64,000 bases of DNA from Cellulophaga sp. L1A9 (GTDB lineage: Bacteria > Bacteroidota > Bacteroidia > Flavobacteriales > Flavobacteriaceae), in assembly GCF_009797025.1 (NCBI RefSeq), contig NZ_CP047027.1:1054001-1118000 (forward strand). The letters are read 5' to 3'. The translations under genes and the position numbers were made by a program. The notes beneath the pieces are model-generated. The model was not told the origin of the DNA, searched no databases, and saw only the letters and a program-made list of their open reading frames with translations. Below, piece by piece: positions 1-11,500 of this stretch; position 1 is the first letter of the stretch, and each line of letters begins with the position of its first letter.

Positions 1-3000
1 ACGAAGAGATAAAAGAAGAAATTGCCAACAGACATCCTTATAAAAAATGGTTGGACAAGAATTTAGTCCACCTTAAGGATATTCCTTATAATGATTGTCC
101 TTTATTTTTAAATGAAGCTTCCTTAACGAAAAGAAAAGAAACTTTTGGATATACCATAGAAGATATCAATACGATTATACTTCCCATGGGAAAAACGGCA
201 AAAGAACCTCTTGGTTCTATGGGTAGTGATACTCCTATTGCCATATTATCTGAACGCCCACAATTAATATACAACTACTTTAAGCAATTGTTTGCTCAAG
301 TGACCAACCCACCCCTAGATGGTATTCGGGAAGAGTTAATTACAGACATAAGTTTAACGCTTGGTAGTGATCATAACATTTTTGACTTCACCGAACTTCA
401 TTGTCGTAAATTAAAAATTCAAAATCCCGTTATCTCTAAAGAGGATTTAGATAAAATTAAAAACTACGATGCAAGTCCTGATTACAAAGTAACTTCAATT
501 CCTATTCTATACGAAGTAAGTAAAGGAAATAACGGTCTTGAAGATGCACTTCAAGATATGCTTAACCAAGCTAGTAAAGCTATTGATGAAGGAACAAATA
601 TTATTATACTATCAGATAGAAATGTTAGCGAGCAATTTGCCCCAATTCCTGCTCTTTTAGCCTGCTCTTTTGTAAATAGTGGTTTACAAAAACTTAAAAA
701 GCGTTCTAAATTAAGTGTAATTATTGAATCTGCAGAACCAAGAGAAGTACATCACTTTGCTTTATTATTTGGTTTTGGAGCCAGTGCAATTAACCCTTAC
801 TTGGTTAATGAAATTATTGCGGAACAAATAGAAGAACACGACATTACGGAATTCACGAAAGAAGAAGCTATTAAAAATTACAATAAAGCTGTTGGAAAAG
901 GCATCTTGAAAGTAATGAACAAAATAGGAATCTCTACATTGAACTCCTATAGAGGCTCTCAATTATTTGAATGTATCGGAATTAATACAAAAATTGTTGA
1001 GAAATATTTTCCGAATACTGCAACAAGAATTCAGGGAATTGGACTTTACGAAATTGAAAAAGAAATAGCTAAACGTCACCAAAGAGCATTTAACACCAAG
1101 AATATTGCTGGTAATTTAGACCTAGAAATGGGTGGGGAATATAGATGGAGAAGAGACGGAGAGAAACATATGTTTAATCCGCTATCTATTGCTAAATTGC
1201 AACAATCTGTTCGTAATAATGAACCAGAATCTTACAAGGAATTTGCTAAATTAGTCAATGATCAATCTAAAAGTCTAATGACCATTAGAGGATTATTTGA
1301 ATTTTCTAATTACGACCCTATTCCTTTAGATGAAGTTGAACCTTGGACAGAAATTGTAAAACGTTTTAAAACAGGTGCAATGTCTTATGGCTCTATTAGT
1401 AAAGAAGCCCATGAGAACTTAGCAATTGCCATGAATAGAATTGGCGGAAAAAGTAACTCTGGAGAAGGCGGAGAAGATGCTGAACGTTTTTACAAAAATT
1501 CTACAGGAGACTGGAAAAACAGTGCGATAAAACAAGTAGCATCAGGTAGATTTGGAGTAACCTCTAACTACTTAGCAAATGCTAAAGAAATACAAATAAA
1601 AATGGCACAAGGTGCCAAACCTGGTGAAGGAGGCCAATTGCCAGGTGCTAAAGTAAATCCTTCTATAGCCAAGACTAGAAATTCTACGCCTTATGTTGGA
1701 TTAATTTCACCTCCACCTCACCATGATATCTATTCTATTGAAGATTTATCACAATTAATTTTCGATTTAAAATCTGCTAATAGAGAAGCACGTATCAATG
1801 TAAAATTAGTTTCTGAAGTTGGTGTAGGAACGGTTGCTGCGGGTGTTTCTAAAGCAAAAGCTGATGTTATATTAATCTCTGGTTTTGATGGTGGTACAGG
1901 AGCATCTCCTTTAACCTCTTTAAAACATTGTGGTTTGCCTTGGGAACTTGGAATAGCAGAAGCGCAACAAACCTTAGTCATGAACGATCTTAGAAATAGA
2001 ATTGTTCTAGAATGTGACGGCCAATTAAAAACAGGTCGTGATGTTGCTGTAGCATGTTTATTAGGTGCCGAAGAATTTGGTTTTGCAACGGCTCCTTTAG
2101 TTGCTTCAGGTTGTATTATGATGCGTGTATGTCATTTGAATACTTGCCCAGCAGGTATCGCAACACAAAACCCAGAATTAAGAAAAAAATTCAAAGGTAA
2201 ACCCGAACATGTTGTAAACTACATGTATTTTGTTGCTCAAGAATTAAGAGAGATTATGGCTCAATTAGGGTTTAGAACCATTAATGAAATGGTAGGACAA
2301 GTACAAAAACTTGACAGAAACAAAGCCATAGATCATTATAAAGCTGCGGGGATAGATTTAACTCCTATTTTATATAAAGTTGATGTTCCTGCCGGCACCA
2401 AATTCTATAACACACAAAAACAACAGCATCATATAGAAGACTCTATTGAATTTGATATTATTGCTAAAGCACACCCTGCTCTTTTTAGAAAAGAAAAAAT
2501 GAGCATCGATTATCCAATAAAAAATACAGATAGAGCCGTTGGAGCCATTATTAGTAATGAAATTTCAAAAATTTATGGTGCCGAAGGCTTACCTGAAAAT
2601 ACCTTGAAATTAAACTTCACAGGTTCTGCCGGTCAAAGTTTTGGGGCTTTCAGTACAAAAGGAATTACCATGATTGTTAATGGTAATACTAATGATTACT
2701 TAGGAAAAGGTTTATCCGGAGCTAAATTAATTATTAAGGTTCCTGGAAAAGCAACCTTTAAACCAGAGGAAAATGTTATTACAGGAAATGTAACTCTTTA
2801 TGGAGCTACTTCTGGAGAAGCTTACATCAATGGTAAAGCTGGTGAACGTTTTTGTGTTCGTAACTCTGGTGCTAAAGCTGTTGTAGAAGGTATAGGAGAT
2901 CATGGTTGTGAATATATGACCGGAGGAGTTTCTGTAATATTAGGAGAAGTAGGTCGTAATTTTGGTGCAGGTATGAGTGGTGGAGTTGCGTATATCTTTG

Positions 3001-3248
3001 ATGACAAGAAAAATTTCGAGAAAAATTGCAACAAAGAGGCTTTAAACTTATTGCCTGTTGATGAAGATAAAGATATTGCGGAATTGAGAGCGTTAATTGA
3101 AAATCATTACAACGCTACTTTTAGTCCACTTGCACAGCGAATATTAGAAAAATGGGAAGATATGCTTCCTAAGTTTATCAAAATATTGCCTGAAGAATAC
3201 AAACAAGCATTAATTCGTTTAGAAAACGAAAAATTAGAAACTATATAA
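1..3248 (+). CDS. gltB: Glutamate synthase large subunit (5' truncated by window)
   Basis: Catalyses reductive transfer of the glutamine amide nitrogen to 2-oxoglutarate, with GltD, in ammonium assimilation. The reading frame is already open at base 3, so the gene starts outside the window; about 1081 of roughly 1500 residues are present and the N-terminal glutamine amidotransferase domain is missing. Visible in order: the central domain, the FMN/2-oxoglutarate domain beginning near GAMSYGSIS (about residue 458 of the visible part), three cluster-binding cysteines in a C-x5-C-x4-C pattern (about residues 704, 710, 715, around CHLNTCPAG) for the 3Fe-4S cluster, and the glycine-rich C-terminal beta-helix domain. 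A TTG at 51 is only an internal codon and not the start. gltD follows after 9 bases, so the two form an operon. Identification is secure. Confidence 0.97.
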   Translation, partial: EEIKEEIANRHPYKKWLDKNLVHLKDIPYNDCPLFLNEASLTKRKETFGYTIEDINTIILPMGKTAKEPLGSMGSDTPIAILSERPQLIYNYFKQLFAQVTNPPLDGIREELITDISLTLGSDHNIFDFTELHCRKLKIQNPVISKEDLDKIKNYDASPDYKVTSIPILYEVSKGNNGLEDALQDMLNQASKAIDEGTNIIILSDRNVSEQFAPIPALLACSFVNSGLQKLKKRSKLSVIIESAEPREVHHFALLFGFGASAINPYLVNEIIAEQIEEHDITEFTKEEAIKNYNKAVGKGILKVMNKIGISTLNSYRGSQLFECIGINTKIVEKYFPNTATRIQGIGLYEIEKEIAKRHQRAFNTKNIAGNLDLEMGGEYRWRRDGEKHMFNPLSIAKLQQSVRNNEPESYKEFAKLVNDQSKSLMTIRGLFEFSNYDPIPLDEVEPWTEIVKRFKTGAMSYGSISKEAHENLAIAMNRIGGKSNSGEGGEDAERFYKNSTGDWKNSAIKQVASGRFGVTSNYLANAKEIQIKMAQGAKPGEGGQLPGAKVNPSIAKTRNSTPYVGLISPPPHHDIYSIEDLSQLIFDLKSANREARINVKLVSEVGVGTVAAGVSKAKADVILISGFDGGTGASPLTSLKHCGLPWELGIAEAQQTLVMNDLRNRIVLECDGQLKTGRDVAVACLLGAEEFGFATAPLVASGCIMMRVCHLNTCPAGIATQNPELRKKFKGKPEHVVNYMYFVAQELREIMAQLGFRTINEMVGQVQKLDRNKAIDHYKAAGIDLTPILYKVDVPAGTKFYNTQKQQHHIEDSIEFDIIAKAHPALFRKEKMSIDYPIKNTDRAVGAIISNEISKIYGAEGLPENTLKLNFTGSAGQSFGAFSTKGITMIVNGNTNDYLGKGLSGAKLIIKVPGKATFKPEENVITGNVTLYGATSGEAYINGKAGERFCVRNSGAKAVVEGIGDHGCEYMTGGVSVILGEVGRNFGAGMSGGVAYIFDDKKNFEKNCNKEALNLLPVDEDKDIAELRALIENHYNATFSPLAQRILEKWEDMLPKFIKILPEEYKQALIRLENEKLETI

Positions 3249-3257
3249 ATCGAAACT

Positions 3258-4727
3258 ATGGGTAAGATTACAGGATTTTTAGAATTCGATAGAAAAGTGG
3301 AACAATACGAACCAGTTGAGGAGCGTATAAAAGATTATAAAGAATTTACCATCCCTCTTGATGCAAAAGAAATGAATCATCAAGGAGCTAGATGTATGGA
3401 TTGTGGTGTTCCTTTTTGTCATAGTGGTTGTCCATTAGGAAATTTAATTCCTGATTTTAACGATGCAGTATATCGTGGCAAATGGGAAAAAGCAGCGACA
3501 ATTTTACACTCTACAAATAATTTTCCAGAATTTACAGGTCGTTTATGTCCTGCACCTTGCGAAGAAGCATGTGTGTTAGGGATAAATGAAGATCCTGTTA
3601 CGATAGAAAATATTGAAAAGAATATTGTTGAAACAGCTTTTTCAAAAGGATGGATTGTAGCTACTCCTCCTGAAACAAGAACAGGGAAAACTGTTGCGGT
3701 AATTGGCTCTGGTCCTTCTGGACTCGCAGCAGCACAGCAATTAAATCGTGCAGGTCATTTAGTTACCGTTTTTGAAAGAGATGAAAAAGTCGGTGGATTA
3801 ATGCGTTATGGGATTCCAGATTTCAAAATGGAAAAAAATGTTATTGACAGAAGAATTAAAGTTCTTGAAGATGAAGGAATCATTTTTAAAACAGGGGTAC
3901 ATATTGGAGTGGATATAAAGGCTGATGCTCTTAAAAATGATTTTGATGCACTTGTTCTATGCGGAGGCGCTACTGTTAGAAGAAACCTTCCTATTGAAGG
4001 CTCTGATTTGAAAGGAGTGGTACAAGCGATGGACTTTTTAGGGCAAAATAACAGACGTGTAGACGGAATTACAGACTTAGGTGAAGAAATAAAAGCTACA
4101 GGCAAAGATGTTGTGGTTATTGGTGGTGGTGATACGGGTTCAGATTGTATTGGGACTTCTATTAGACACGGGGCTAATTCTGTTTCTAACTTTGAAATTA
4201 TGTCTAAAGGAACACCTGAGAGACCAGAAGACCAGCCGTGGCCATTTTGGCCTATGCGATTACGCACAAGCTCTTCTCATAAGGAAGGTGCAGAACGTTA
4301 TTTCAGCATTTCTACAAAGAAATTTGTGGGAGATAAAGATGGTAACTTAAAAGGGTTGATTACTTCTGAAGTAGAATGGATTAAACAGCCTGGAAAACGA
4401 CCAATTTTAAAAGAAGTTGAAGGCACAGAAAAAGAATGGAAGTGTAATTTAGTTTTACTAGCCTTAGGATTTACGGGCTCTGAAATGACTATTGCCGACC
4501 AACTTGGCTTACAAGCTGACCCAAGAACTAATATTAAAGCTACTGCTAAAGATTATATGACAAATATTCCTGGAGTATTTGTTGCAGGAGATCAACGAAG
4601 AGGACAATCCCTAATCGTCTGGGCTATTTCTGAGGGTAGAGAAGCAGCATACCATATTGACACCTATTTAATGGGAACAAAATCTGCTTTACCTTTAAAA
4701 GGTGAAGGCGATTTACCAAGGGTATAA
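3258..4727 (+). CDS. gltD: Glutamate synthase small subunit
   Basis: Electron-input subunit of NADPH-dependent glutamate synthase; passes electrons from NADPH through FAD and iron-sulfur clusters to GltB. The 489-residue length is normal for GltD. The N-terminus has two cysteine groups for 4Fe-4S clusters (C46, C49, C54, C58 and C97, C101, C105). An FAD-binding Rossmann motif GSGPSG lies near residue 150 and an NADPH-binding motif GGGDTG near residue 287. The C-terminal GVFVAGDQRRG stretch is the usual second FAD contact. The ATG lies 9 bases after the gltB stop, and a strong hairpin terminator follows, which closes the operon. Confidence 0.97.
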   Translation: MGKITGFLEFDRKVEQYEPVEERIKDYKEFTIPLDAKEMNHQGARCMDCGVPFCHSGCPLGNLIPDFNDAVYRGKWEKAATILHSTNNFPEFTGRLCPAPCEEACVLGINEDPVTIENIEKNIVETAFSKGWIVATPPETRTGKTVAVIGSGPSGLAAAQQLNRAGHLVTVFERDEKVGGLMRYGIPDFKMEKNVIDRRIKVLEDEGIIFKTGVHIGVDIKADALKNDFDALVLCGGATVRRNLPIEGSDLKGVVQAMDFLGQNNRRVDGITDLGEEIKATGKDVVVIGGGDTGSDCIGTSIRHGANSVSNFEIMSKGTPERPEDQPWPFWPMRLRTSSSHKEGAERYFSISTKKFVGDKDGNLKGLITSEVEWIKQPGKRPILKEVEGTEKEWKCNLVLLALGFTGSEMTIADQLGLQADPRTNIKATAKDYMTNIPGVFVAGDQRRGQSLIVWAISEGREAAYHIDTYLMGTKSALPLKGEGDLPRV

Positions 4728-4750
4728 TTGCAATAATAACAAACTATAAA

Positions 4751-4786
4751 ACACCCTTTAAGATGTATTTCTTAAAGGGTGTTTTT
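4751..4786 (+). terminator. Intrinsic terminator after gltBD
   Basis: A perfect 12-bp stem (4751-4762 with 4771-4782) with an 8-base loop is followed by a run of five T. It ends the gltBD transcript and also lies just beyond the 3' end of the opposing DUF4302 gene, so it may act for both directions, though the T run is better on the plus side. Confidence 0.85.
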
Positions 4787-4827
4787 ATACAACAAAACTA
4801 ACAAAATAAATAAAAAACTCTTATTTC

Positions 4828-6171
4828 CTATTGAAAGGCATAGGTTGTCATTCTAAAACTAGGATCTGCTGCACTGGTAAATGTGAATACTGTATTCGGA
4901 AATCTTACGGTAAAATTTTCTTGTTTTATATACAAACCTTCAGAATTTGTTAAAACGTTATCTATTGCTTCAACAAAAGGCGCTAAACTAGGATCACTCC
5001 AACCATCATCTATAAGTATTAATTTTCCGTCAATATTCTCAAAAGTCACGAAGTGATTAAGACGTATTATAGAACCATCTACAGCACTTAATAATTGATA
5101 TTGAATTACATTAAAGGTCTCATCCCCAGAAATCGCAAAATAAAATTGTATTCTAGAAATACTTAAATCAAACGGAGCAAGACCCTCATTCACAGAATTT
5201 CTAAGCGCTCTGAAAGTAAAGGAAGTAGAAGTTGCATCAAATAGGAAATCATCAATATACCCGTATACATTATCCGGCTGTACTACACTTAAATTATCAT
5301 CCGTAGGATTAGAAGGAGCATCCAAGAATGCGATCTCTGCAGAATTTCCTGAGCCTAAATCTGCAATAAATTTATCATTAACAGCATCATACGTAAATTC
5401 TGAAACTTCTTCTCCCTTGATTTCAAGTGGTGGGCTCACTGTAAAGCCTGTTTCATTATAAGCAATCCCAAATGAATAGGAATCTGCATCATTCGCAATA
5501 TCAACAAATCTTCTATTTACATTTAAAGAAAAATCAAAAACCTCAGTGACTCCATCAATGTTTACAATTACATTTTGATATACTGATTTTTCTGAGTCCG
5601 TTAATTCTAAAGCTATAGCCTTACTATCAATAATATTCTGAACTTCATTTGTTGCGGCTTTTGTAAACCTAACTTCTTCTTGAGTTCTATTGGTTCTAAA
5701 AATTAAATCTCCTGTAACTTCATCTATACCGTAATATAAAAATTCAAAATCTCCTAAATAACCTTCACCCAATAAATCTGCATCTGGAGGATTAGCGGAA
5801 TCTGACAATTTATGAATATCATTTTTCGTCGTGAATGACAGCTTAATCGTGCTTCCTAAAACGATATCATACTTACTTTGTAGTAATGTAAAGTCGTCAT
5901 CAAAATCTGATGTCATTTCTACAGTTTCATCATCCAGAAAATTAAAAAAGAATGTAAACCCTCCCAATTCCTCTGGACTCGTAAAATAAACAGCCTTCCA
6001 TCCTGTCTCGGATGATTTCAGTGCGGTTCTTAATTCTAACTTCTGTGCATTTATTCTTTCAGTGGGACTTTCATCGAACACCTCTGCATTATCATCATCT
6101 GCACAATTAACCAAGAACATGCTTAACAGTACTACTATAATAGTATTAATTATATATTTATTATTTTTCAT
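4828..6171 (-). CDS. DUF4302-type lipoprotein of SUS-like locus
   Basis: Predicted outer-membrane or surface lipoprotein of 447 residues. A hydrophobic signal ends in a lipobox with cysteine 23 (MFLVNC), followed by an acidic stretch that in Bacteroidota favours surface export. The segment around residues 40-60 (ELRTALKSSETGWKAVY) and the following aromatic beta-rich sequence are typical of the DUF4302 family, which occurs beside SusC/SusD pairs. It is the last gene of a four-gene minus-strand run and starts 8 bases after the metallohydrolase stop. A role in capturing or presenting the imported substrate is inferred from context only; no catalytic motif is visible. Confidence 0.8.
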   Translation of the reverse strand: MKNNKYIINTIIVVLLSMFLVNCADDDNAEVFDESPTERINAQKLELRTALKSSETGWKAVYFTSPEELGGFTFFFNFLDDETVEMTSDFDDDFTLLQSKYDIVLGSTIKLSFTTKNDIHKLSDSANPPDADLLGEGYLGDFEFLYYGIDEVTGDLIFRTNRTQEEVRFTKAATNEVQNIIDSKAIALELTDSEKSVYQNVIVNIDGVTEVFDFSLNVNRRFVDIANDADSYSFGIAYNETGFTVSPPLEIKGEEVSEFTYDAVNDKFIADLGSGNSAEIAFLDAPSNPTDDNLSVVQPDNVYGYIDDFLFDATSTSFTFRALRNSVNEGLAPFDLSISRIQFYFAISGDETFNVIQYQLLSAVDGSIIRLNHFVTFENIDGKLILIDDGWSDPSLAPFVEAIDNVLTNSEGLYIKQENFTVRFPNTVFTFTSAADPSFRMTTYAFQ

Positions 6172-6179
6172 GTCGCTCT

Positions 6180-7064
6180 CTAATTATTTATTACTTCTTG
6201 CGTATTCCTAGCAGTTACTTCTTGTAACTCATAAATATCAATATCCCATTGTTTATCAAAGTAATCTGCAACTATAACCTCTTTTTTTCTAATATTTTCT
6301 CTTGCTTCTACATCAACAATAGCATCAATTAATGCATTATACTCTTCGTTAGAATTAATCAACATAAAATTTACCATCTCCGCAAAATCTTCAATCACAT
6401 TACTTCTAGCATAATCAGATATAAACCCTAATTCTCTGGCATCTGCAATACTCGTATTAAACCATTGCGCAGTATATTCTGCCGGTGTAATCTCGCCGTA
6501 CCCATCCTCATCAAAAGGAATTGTTTGATTTAAAATATGACAATATTCGTGTTGAATTGTAGATAAAAAACGCGTAATATTTGCCTTATCAGATACATCT
6601 ACCAAATCGGTTTCAAATAATGTAATACGTTTACCGCCTTCCGCAAGACCTAAAAGAATAGTACCAGATTGGTTATAATTTCGCCCACCTACTAACAACA
6701 ATTGCCTAGGTGCCACTAGCTTAACAAAATCAGTTCCTCCGACTTCTGAATAAGAGTCTAACCATATTTTCTCTACTACTTCTAGGACCGGTTGCACATT
6801 TGTTTCAACTGGCGGAAATAAAAACCTATTATTATCTACTACATTTTCATTCCATTTGTAGAGAACATCAATATTATATGCAGAAACATAATTTGTTCGT
6901 ATATAGGTATCTAACACCGAAAGCTTAGGCGTACTTGTATCTAGAGCACTGCCTTTAAAAGAATCTTCTTGCGAACAAGAACTCAAAATAATAATGGCTA
7001 TTACGGCTATTAGATAACTACAAGCATTTGCCAGTTTCATATCTTTTTTATTACTAGTATTCAT
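6180..7064 (-). CDS. Substrate import-associated zinc metallohydrolase lipoprotein
   Basis: Lipoprotein of 294 residues with lipobox cysteine 30 (ILSSC) and a zinc-protease signature HEYCH at about 172-176. This matches the family named substrate import-associated zinc metallohydrolase lipoprotein (TIGR04549), found next to SusC/SusD pairs in Bacteroidota. Its presumed role is surface cleavage of the substrate, perhaps a peptide or protein, before import; the true substrate is unknown. The first ATG gives a long pre-signal region, and an internal ATG at residue 9 would also give a valid lipoprotein signal. It lies 18 bases after the SusD stop and 8 bases before the DUF4302 start, so co-transcription is very likely. 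Confidence 0.82.
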   Translation of the reverse strand: MNTSNKKDMKLANACSYLIAVIAIIILSSCSQEDSFKGSALDTSTPKLSVLDTYIRTNYVSAYNIDVLYKWNENVVDNNRFLFPPVETNVQPVLEVVEKIWLDSYSEVGGTDFVKLVAPRQLLLVGGRNYNQSGTILLGLAEGGKRITLFETDLVDVSDKANITRFLSTIQHEYCHILNQTIPFDEDGYGEITPAEYTAQWFNTSIADARELGFISDYARSNVIEDFAEMVNFMLINSNEEYNALIDAIVDVEARENIRKKEVIVADYFDKQWDIDIYELQEVTARNTQEVINN

Positions 7065-7082
7065 TTTCTTAAATTTTATTAG

Positions 7083-8561
7083 TTAGCGTGGATTTTGTTC
7101 TAAACCTCTTTCTAATGCAAAGTTTGGAATCTGCAATTGACGCCTATTATCACCTTTTTCTAAAATCAAATCACCTTCTCCGATAATCGTATGTGTCACC
7201 TCTAAATCAAACCTTCTCACATCAAACCATCTTAGACCTTCATGATAAAACTCTCTTCTTTTTAACTCTGCTACTGCCTTAATAAAAGCAGATTGATCAC
7301 CATCAAGTTGATAAAAAGGAGTATACTCATTTAATTCTGTGGAGAAAATATCTAAAACATCCTGTTTAACTAAAGTATCTGTACTTGCATCATACCCTTC
7401 TGTCCGTAACGAATAGAAGGTGTTAATATCTTGCAAGGCAGCGTCATAATTACCTTGCATGGCATAAGCCTCCGCCCGATTTAACAAAACTTCATCTGTA
7501 GAAAACAAGACCAGTCCAACATACGGATTACCTATTCCTGCACTTATATTGGTAACTCTAAAAAATTCATCGAATTTTGGAAGATTATACGCTGCTTCGG
7601 TTCCAAAAACACCATAAGCCCATCTTTTTCCAAAAATATTCCCAGAAAAAAATAATTCGTTCGCCTTATCAATGCCGAGCCCAAAATTATTGCTAGCAAA
7701 CAATCGAGCATATAAAGAGTTTGCCGAAACAACCAATAAATTTGCTTGATCAGAACTACTAGCGTATAAAGCGGTTCTCTCAGAATATTCAAGTGCAGCA
7801 TACGTACCCAAATAATCTCTTAATTGTGCTTGAGGGTTTGTAACTACCATTGAACTGAATTGAATAACCTTGTCCCATTCTCCCTTAAATAAATAAAATC
7901 TAGTTGCAAAAGCATAACCAGCTTCTGGGGTAAAATGAAAAGTAGGCTCTTCATATTCATTTGTAACTAACCCTAAGCCCTCTATTAAATCACTTTCAAT
8001 AAAGTCATAGACTTCCTGAACACTATTTCTAGAATAAGTAACAATAAAATTCTCTTCAGGCTCTAAAATATAAGGTATCCCCTTATCTGTAGATGCTGTT
8101 GCAGGATCATAGTGTTTAGCCCATAAATTAACCAGCATGAAATGACCATAAGCTCTTGCTAGTAAAGCTTCTCCTTTCTGAGGCGCTAAGCTTTCTAAAT
8201 CTCCTAACTCTTCAATTGACGCTAAAGCTTGGTTGGCTTGTGCTATCGCTTTGTAGCAAGCATTCCAATACCCAACTCTATAATCCAAATTATCAACATC
8301 TATATCTTCCCATCTGTAATTTGCTAAATTTAATTCTGATGGCAAATCATTATTTTTATCAGATACATTGTCAGACATAGTCTCCGCAAAATCCATATAG
8401 TTTGCTTCCGGGTATGCTATGACTAATAACTCTGAGATTTTTTCTGGGCTATCAATTTCTGTTCTGTTATCTGGAATTTCTGATAAATAATCTTCGCAAG
8501 AAGTAGCTAAAAGCGCTAGAAATATCAGTATTCCAACTTTTGTTGTATATAATTTCTTCAT
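7083..8561 (-). CDS. SusD/RagB-family nutrient-binding lipoprotein
   Basis: Surface lipoprotein of 492 residues that forms the lid over a SusC-type channel. The signal peptide ends at cysteine 22 (LLATSC) and is followed by EDYLSEIPDNRTEI, the standard start of a mature SusD-like protein. The middle part carries TPR-like helices (for example NACYKAIAQANQAL and RAYGHFMLVNLWAKHY), and the C-terminus has the RRxxFYHEGLRWFDVRRF segment typical of the family. It starts 12 bases after the SusC stop. The ligand cannot be read from the sequence; the neighbouring metallohydrolase suggests peptide-like material rather than a glycan, since no glycoside hydrolase is in the locus. Confidence 0.93.
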   Translation of the reverse strand: MKKLYTTKVGILIFLALLATSCEDYLSEIPDNRTEIDSPEKISELLVIAYPEANYMDFAETMSDNVSDKNNDLPSELNLANYRWEDIDVDNLDYRVGYWNACYKAIAQANQALASIEELGDLESLAPQKGEALLARAYGHFMLVNLWAKHYDPATASTDKGIPYILEPEENFIVTYSRNSVQEVYDFIESDLIEGLGLVTNEYEEPTFHFTPEAGYAFATRFYLFKGEWDKVIQFSSMVVTNPQAQLRDYLGTYAALEYSERTALYASSSDQANLLVVSANSLYARLFASNNFGLGIDKANELFFSGNIFGKRWAYGVFGTEAAYNLPKFDEFFRVTNISAGIGNPYVGLVLFSTDEVLLNRAEAYAMQGNYDAALQDINTFYSLRTEGYDASTDTLVKQDVLDIFSTELNEYTPFYQLDGDQSAFIKAVAELKRREFYHEGLRWFDVRRFDLEVTHTIIGEGDLILEKGDNRRQLQIPNFALERGLEQNPR

Positions 8562-8573
8562 CTCTTTTTAATA

Positions 8574-11500
8574 TTAAAAACCTAGATTAAGTGATAGTGT
8601 AAATTGTCGTGTAATAGGCTGAGAAACCCCACCAGATCTAAAAAATTCTGGATCCTGACCGTTTAATCGAGAATCTGAATAAATCATAAAAGGATTTGTA
8701 GTTGACAATTTTAGACTGAAGGTATTTAACCCTAAATTTTGCTTTAATTGGTCTGGAAAATTATAGGAAAGACTTATGTTTTTCATTCTTATAAAATCAC
8801 CATCGACTACTCTTACATCCGAAAAATTATACGCATTGTAAGCCCTAAATAAATTTGGAATTTCATTTAACAACCGACCGCTTGCGATAACTGGAACATT
8901 TGTAAAATTTTCGTCTCCTGGAGAAATCCATCTGTTCTTAAACTCCGAAGTAAATACGTCCAAATCTGAATAAGATTGTGCAAATTTAGGGTCTAGTCTA
9001 ATTTTATTTCCTCCTGAAGCGGATACTAAGAAACTAAGAGAAAAATTCTTATACCTAAATGTATTAGAAAATCCAGCTGTTTTAGTAGGCTCTATACTTC
9101 CTTCATATTTTAAATAGGAAGTGATATCATCTACATCTTGAAAATCTGCACCCGTAACACTATTCTCTTCATTTCCTGGATCTTCAGGTAAATTATAGGT
9201 AGGCAAACCTCTATCGTCTAAGCCTGTAAATTCAAAAGAAAATAATGATTGTCGTGGATAACCCACCACATTACCTCCTGTTTGATCTACTAAATCTAAA
9301 ACATTAGGTTTGTTTTCTAAGGCTGTAATCTTTTGTTCTAATGTTGAAAAATTAAGTGTAGAAGACCAACTAAAATTAGGCGTACTAATTGGTTTAACTG
9401 TTAAAGAAACTTCAATTCCTTTCGTTTCCATATCAGAATTATTTCCTTGTTTAATGAACTCTCCACCAATACCTGATGATCGCACAAAATCTATTAAATC
9501 AAATCCTTTACGTTGATATACATCAGCGGTAAAAAGTATTTTATTATCGTACATTCCAAAATCTAAACCCAGATTAGTTTCATATTGCTTTTCCCATGTT
9601 AATTCTGAATTTTGTAATTCCTCAATATTTAAATAACGTTCGCGAGAATCAAAATTTAATCTATTCGTAACATCATTTCTGAAAATAGCTAAAGAATTAG
9701 TTGCTGGCCCGGCTGTAGCTGTAAGTCCATAAGAGCCACGAAGACTCAATGAATTTAAAAAATCTACATTTTCTAAAAAGCTTTCATTTTTCACATTCCA
9801 CTTCCCACTAACCGTTCCTGTGGGCAACCAACGCGAAGATTTACTTCTGCCTTGTCTATTAGATCCATCATAACGGCCTGTTAATGATACTATATATCTA
9901 CTATCATAAGCATAGGTTAACTTTGAAAAAATACCTAAAGTTCGCTCCTTTTCACTTTCAATACCAAAATAGTCAGTTGCTTCTCCTAAGGTTTTTGAAA
10001 ATATACCAGGATCTGTAAAAGGAGTTAAGCCCCTATCGTACTGAAGTCCGTACCCTATAAAATAATCTTCTTCTCTATCAATATACCGAAGTTCTTGCCC
10101 TAACAAACCACTAACTTCATGCTTTTGATTAAATGTATTTGTATAGCTTAAACTATTTCTAACATAATAATTTGTAAGCTCATTACTCGTATTTCTATAA
10201 ATACCACCTTCTGGCAATACAGATATTGGAGGCGCAGTAGGATTGTCTGGATCTGTATATAAAAAAACATTAGTATTACGTACTATAGTGGTCTCTTGTG
10301 ATCTATAAGCTGATGCCACATTAGAATTTTCCGTAATATTATGATCTCTATCTGATACTACATAACGCAAAGACCCCAAGAAATCATAATTCAAATTCTT
10401 AGTTATTTTATAATTTCCTTCCAATTGAAAACTAATATCCTTTACTTTTAATTCTATAGCATTATTTTCTAATTCATTAAAAATATTAATAGGAGCCCAA
10501 TTAGCCCTATAATACTCAAGATTTCCATCCGTATCTCTAGGCCTAAGTGTTCTATTTGTTGAAAGTGCATAATTAAAAGGATTTATATCGAATACTCTTG
10601 ACACACTTCCTCTAAAACTATCTTCTTCTCTATTAAATGTACCCGGTGCATTTTGATTTCTAATTGCCCCATTTGAACCCAAAGTAAGCTTAAATTTCTC
10701 TGACAAATAATACGTATTCTTAACCTTATACGTAAGCCTATTAACCTTATCTGCTATCGTCCAACCTGGGTCATTAAAGAAACTTAAAGACGTATAAAAA
10801 CTATTATTCTCCCCACCTCCAGAAAAACTTAGGGTATGATTTTGCGTCATAGACGATCTAAACAATTGCTTAAACCAATCCGTATTGGCTTGTTCATATT
10901 GTTGCAAAAACTGATTTCTTCCTTCAATTGTGTTCTCTACACCAAACTGACCACTACTAGAATCGTATTCATTTAATTGCTGTGCAAGAATGGTGTAAAT
11001 ACCACCATTTCTATTTTGTGCCACCGTTGGAAAATCTAAGAAACCTTTTTCATCTAACTCTTGAAAAATACTAACCGTTTCTTTAGAATTTAAAATATCG
11101 TAATTACCATATCTTGGAATATCCCTAACAGTTTGCTCCAACGTATAATTAACTTTTAACTTAGCCCCTCTCTTTCCTCCTTTGGTTGTAATTACTATAA
11201 CGCCATTTAAAGCGCGAGCACCATAAAGTGAAGTTGCAGAAGCATCTTTTAGAATATCAATTTTATCAATATCATTTGCATTTAGTCCTGATATGGAAGA
11301 GCTTATTAAAGTTGATGCATCACCAGATATTAAAGCATCGAAATCGGTATTTACAATATCTTCTTGTATCACGCCATCAATTACCCATAGAGGTCTTGTA
11401 TCGCCAAAAACCGATGAAGCTCCACGGATAGTAACCTTAGGGCCCGAACCAAAGGTTCCTGTTACATTCTGTATATTCACTCCCGCAGCTCTACCTTCTA

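Noticed and set aside
3806..4267. A 153-codon minus-strand frame inside gltD
   Set aside because: It is a shadow of the gltD frame with no motif of its own.
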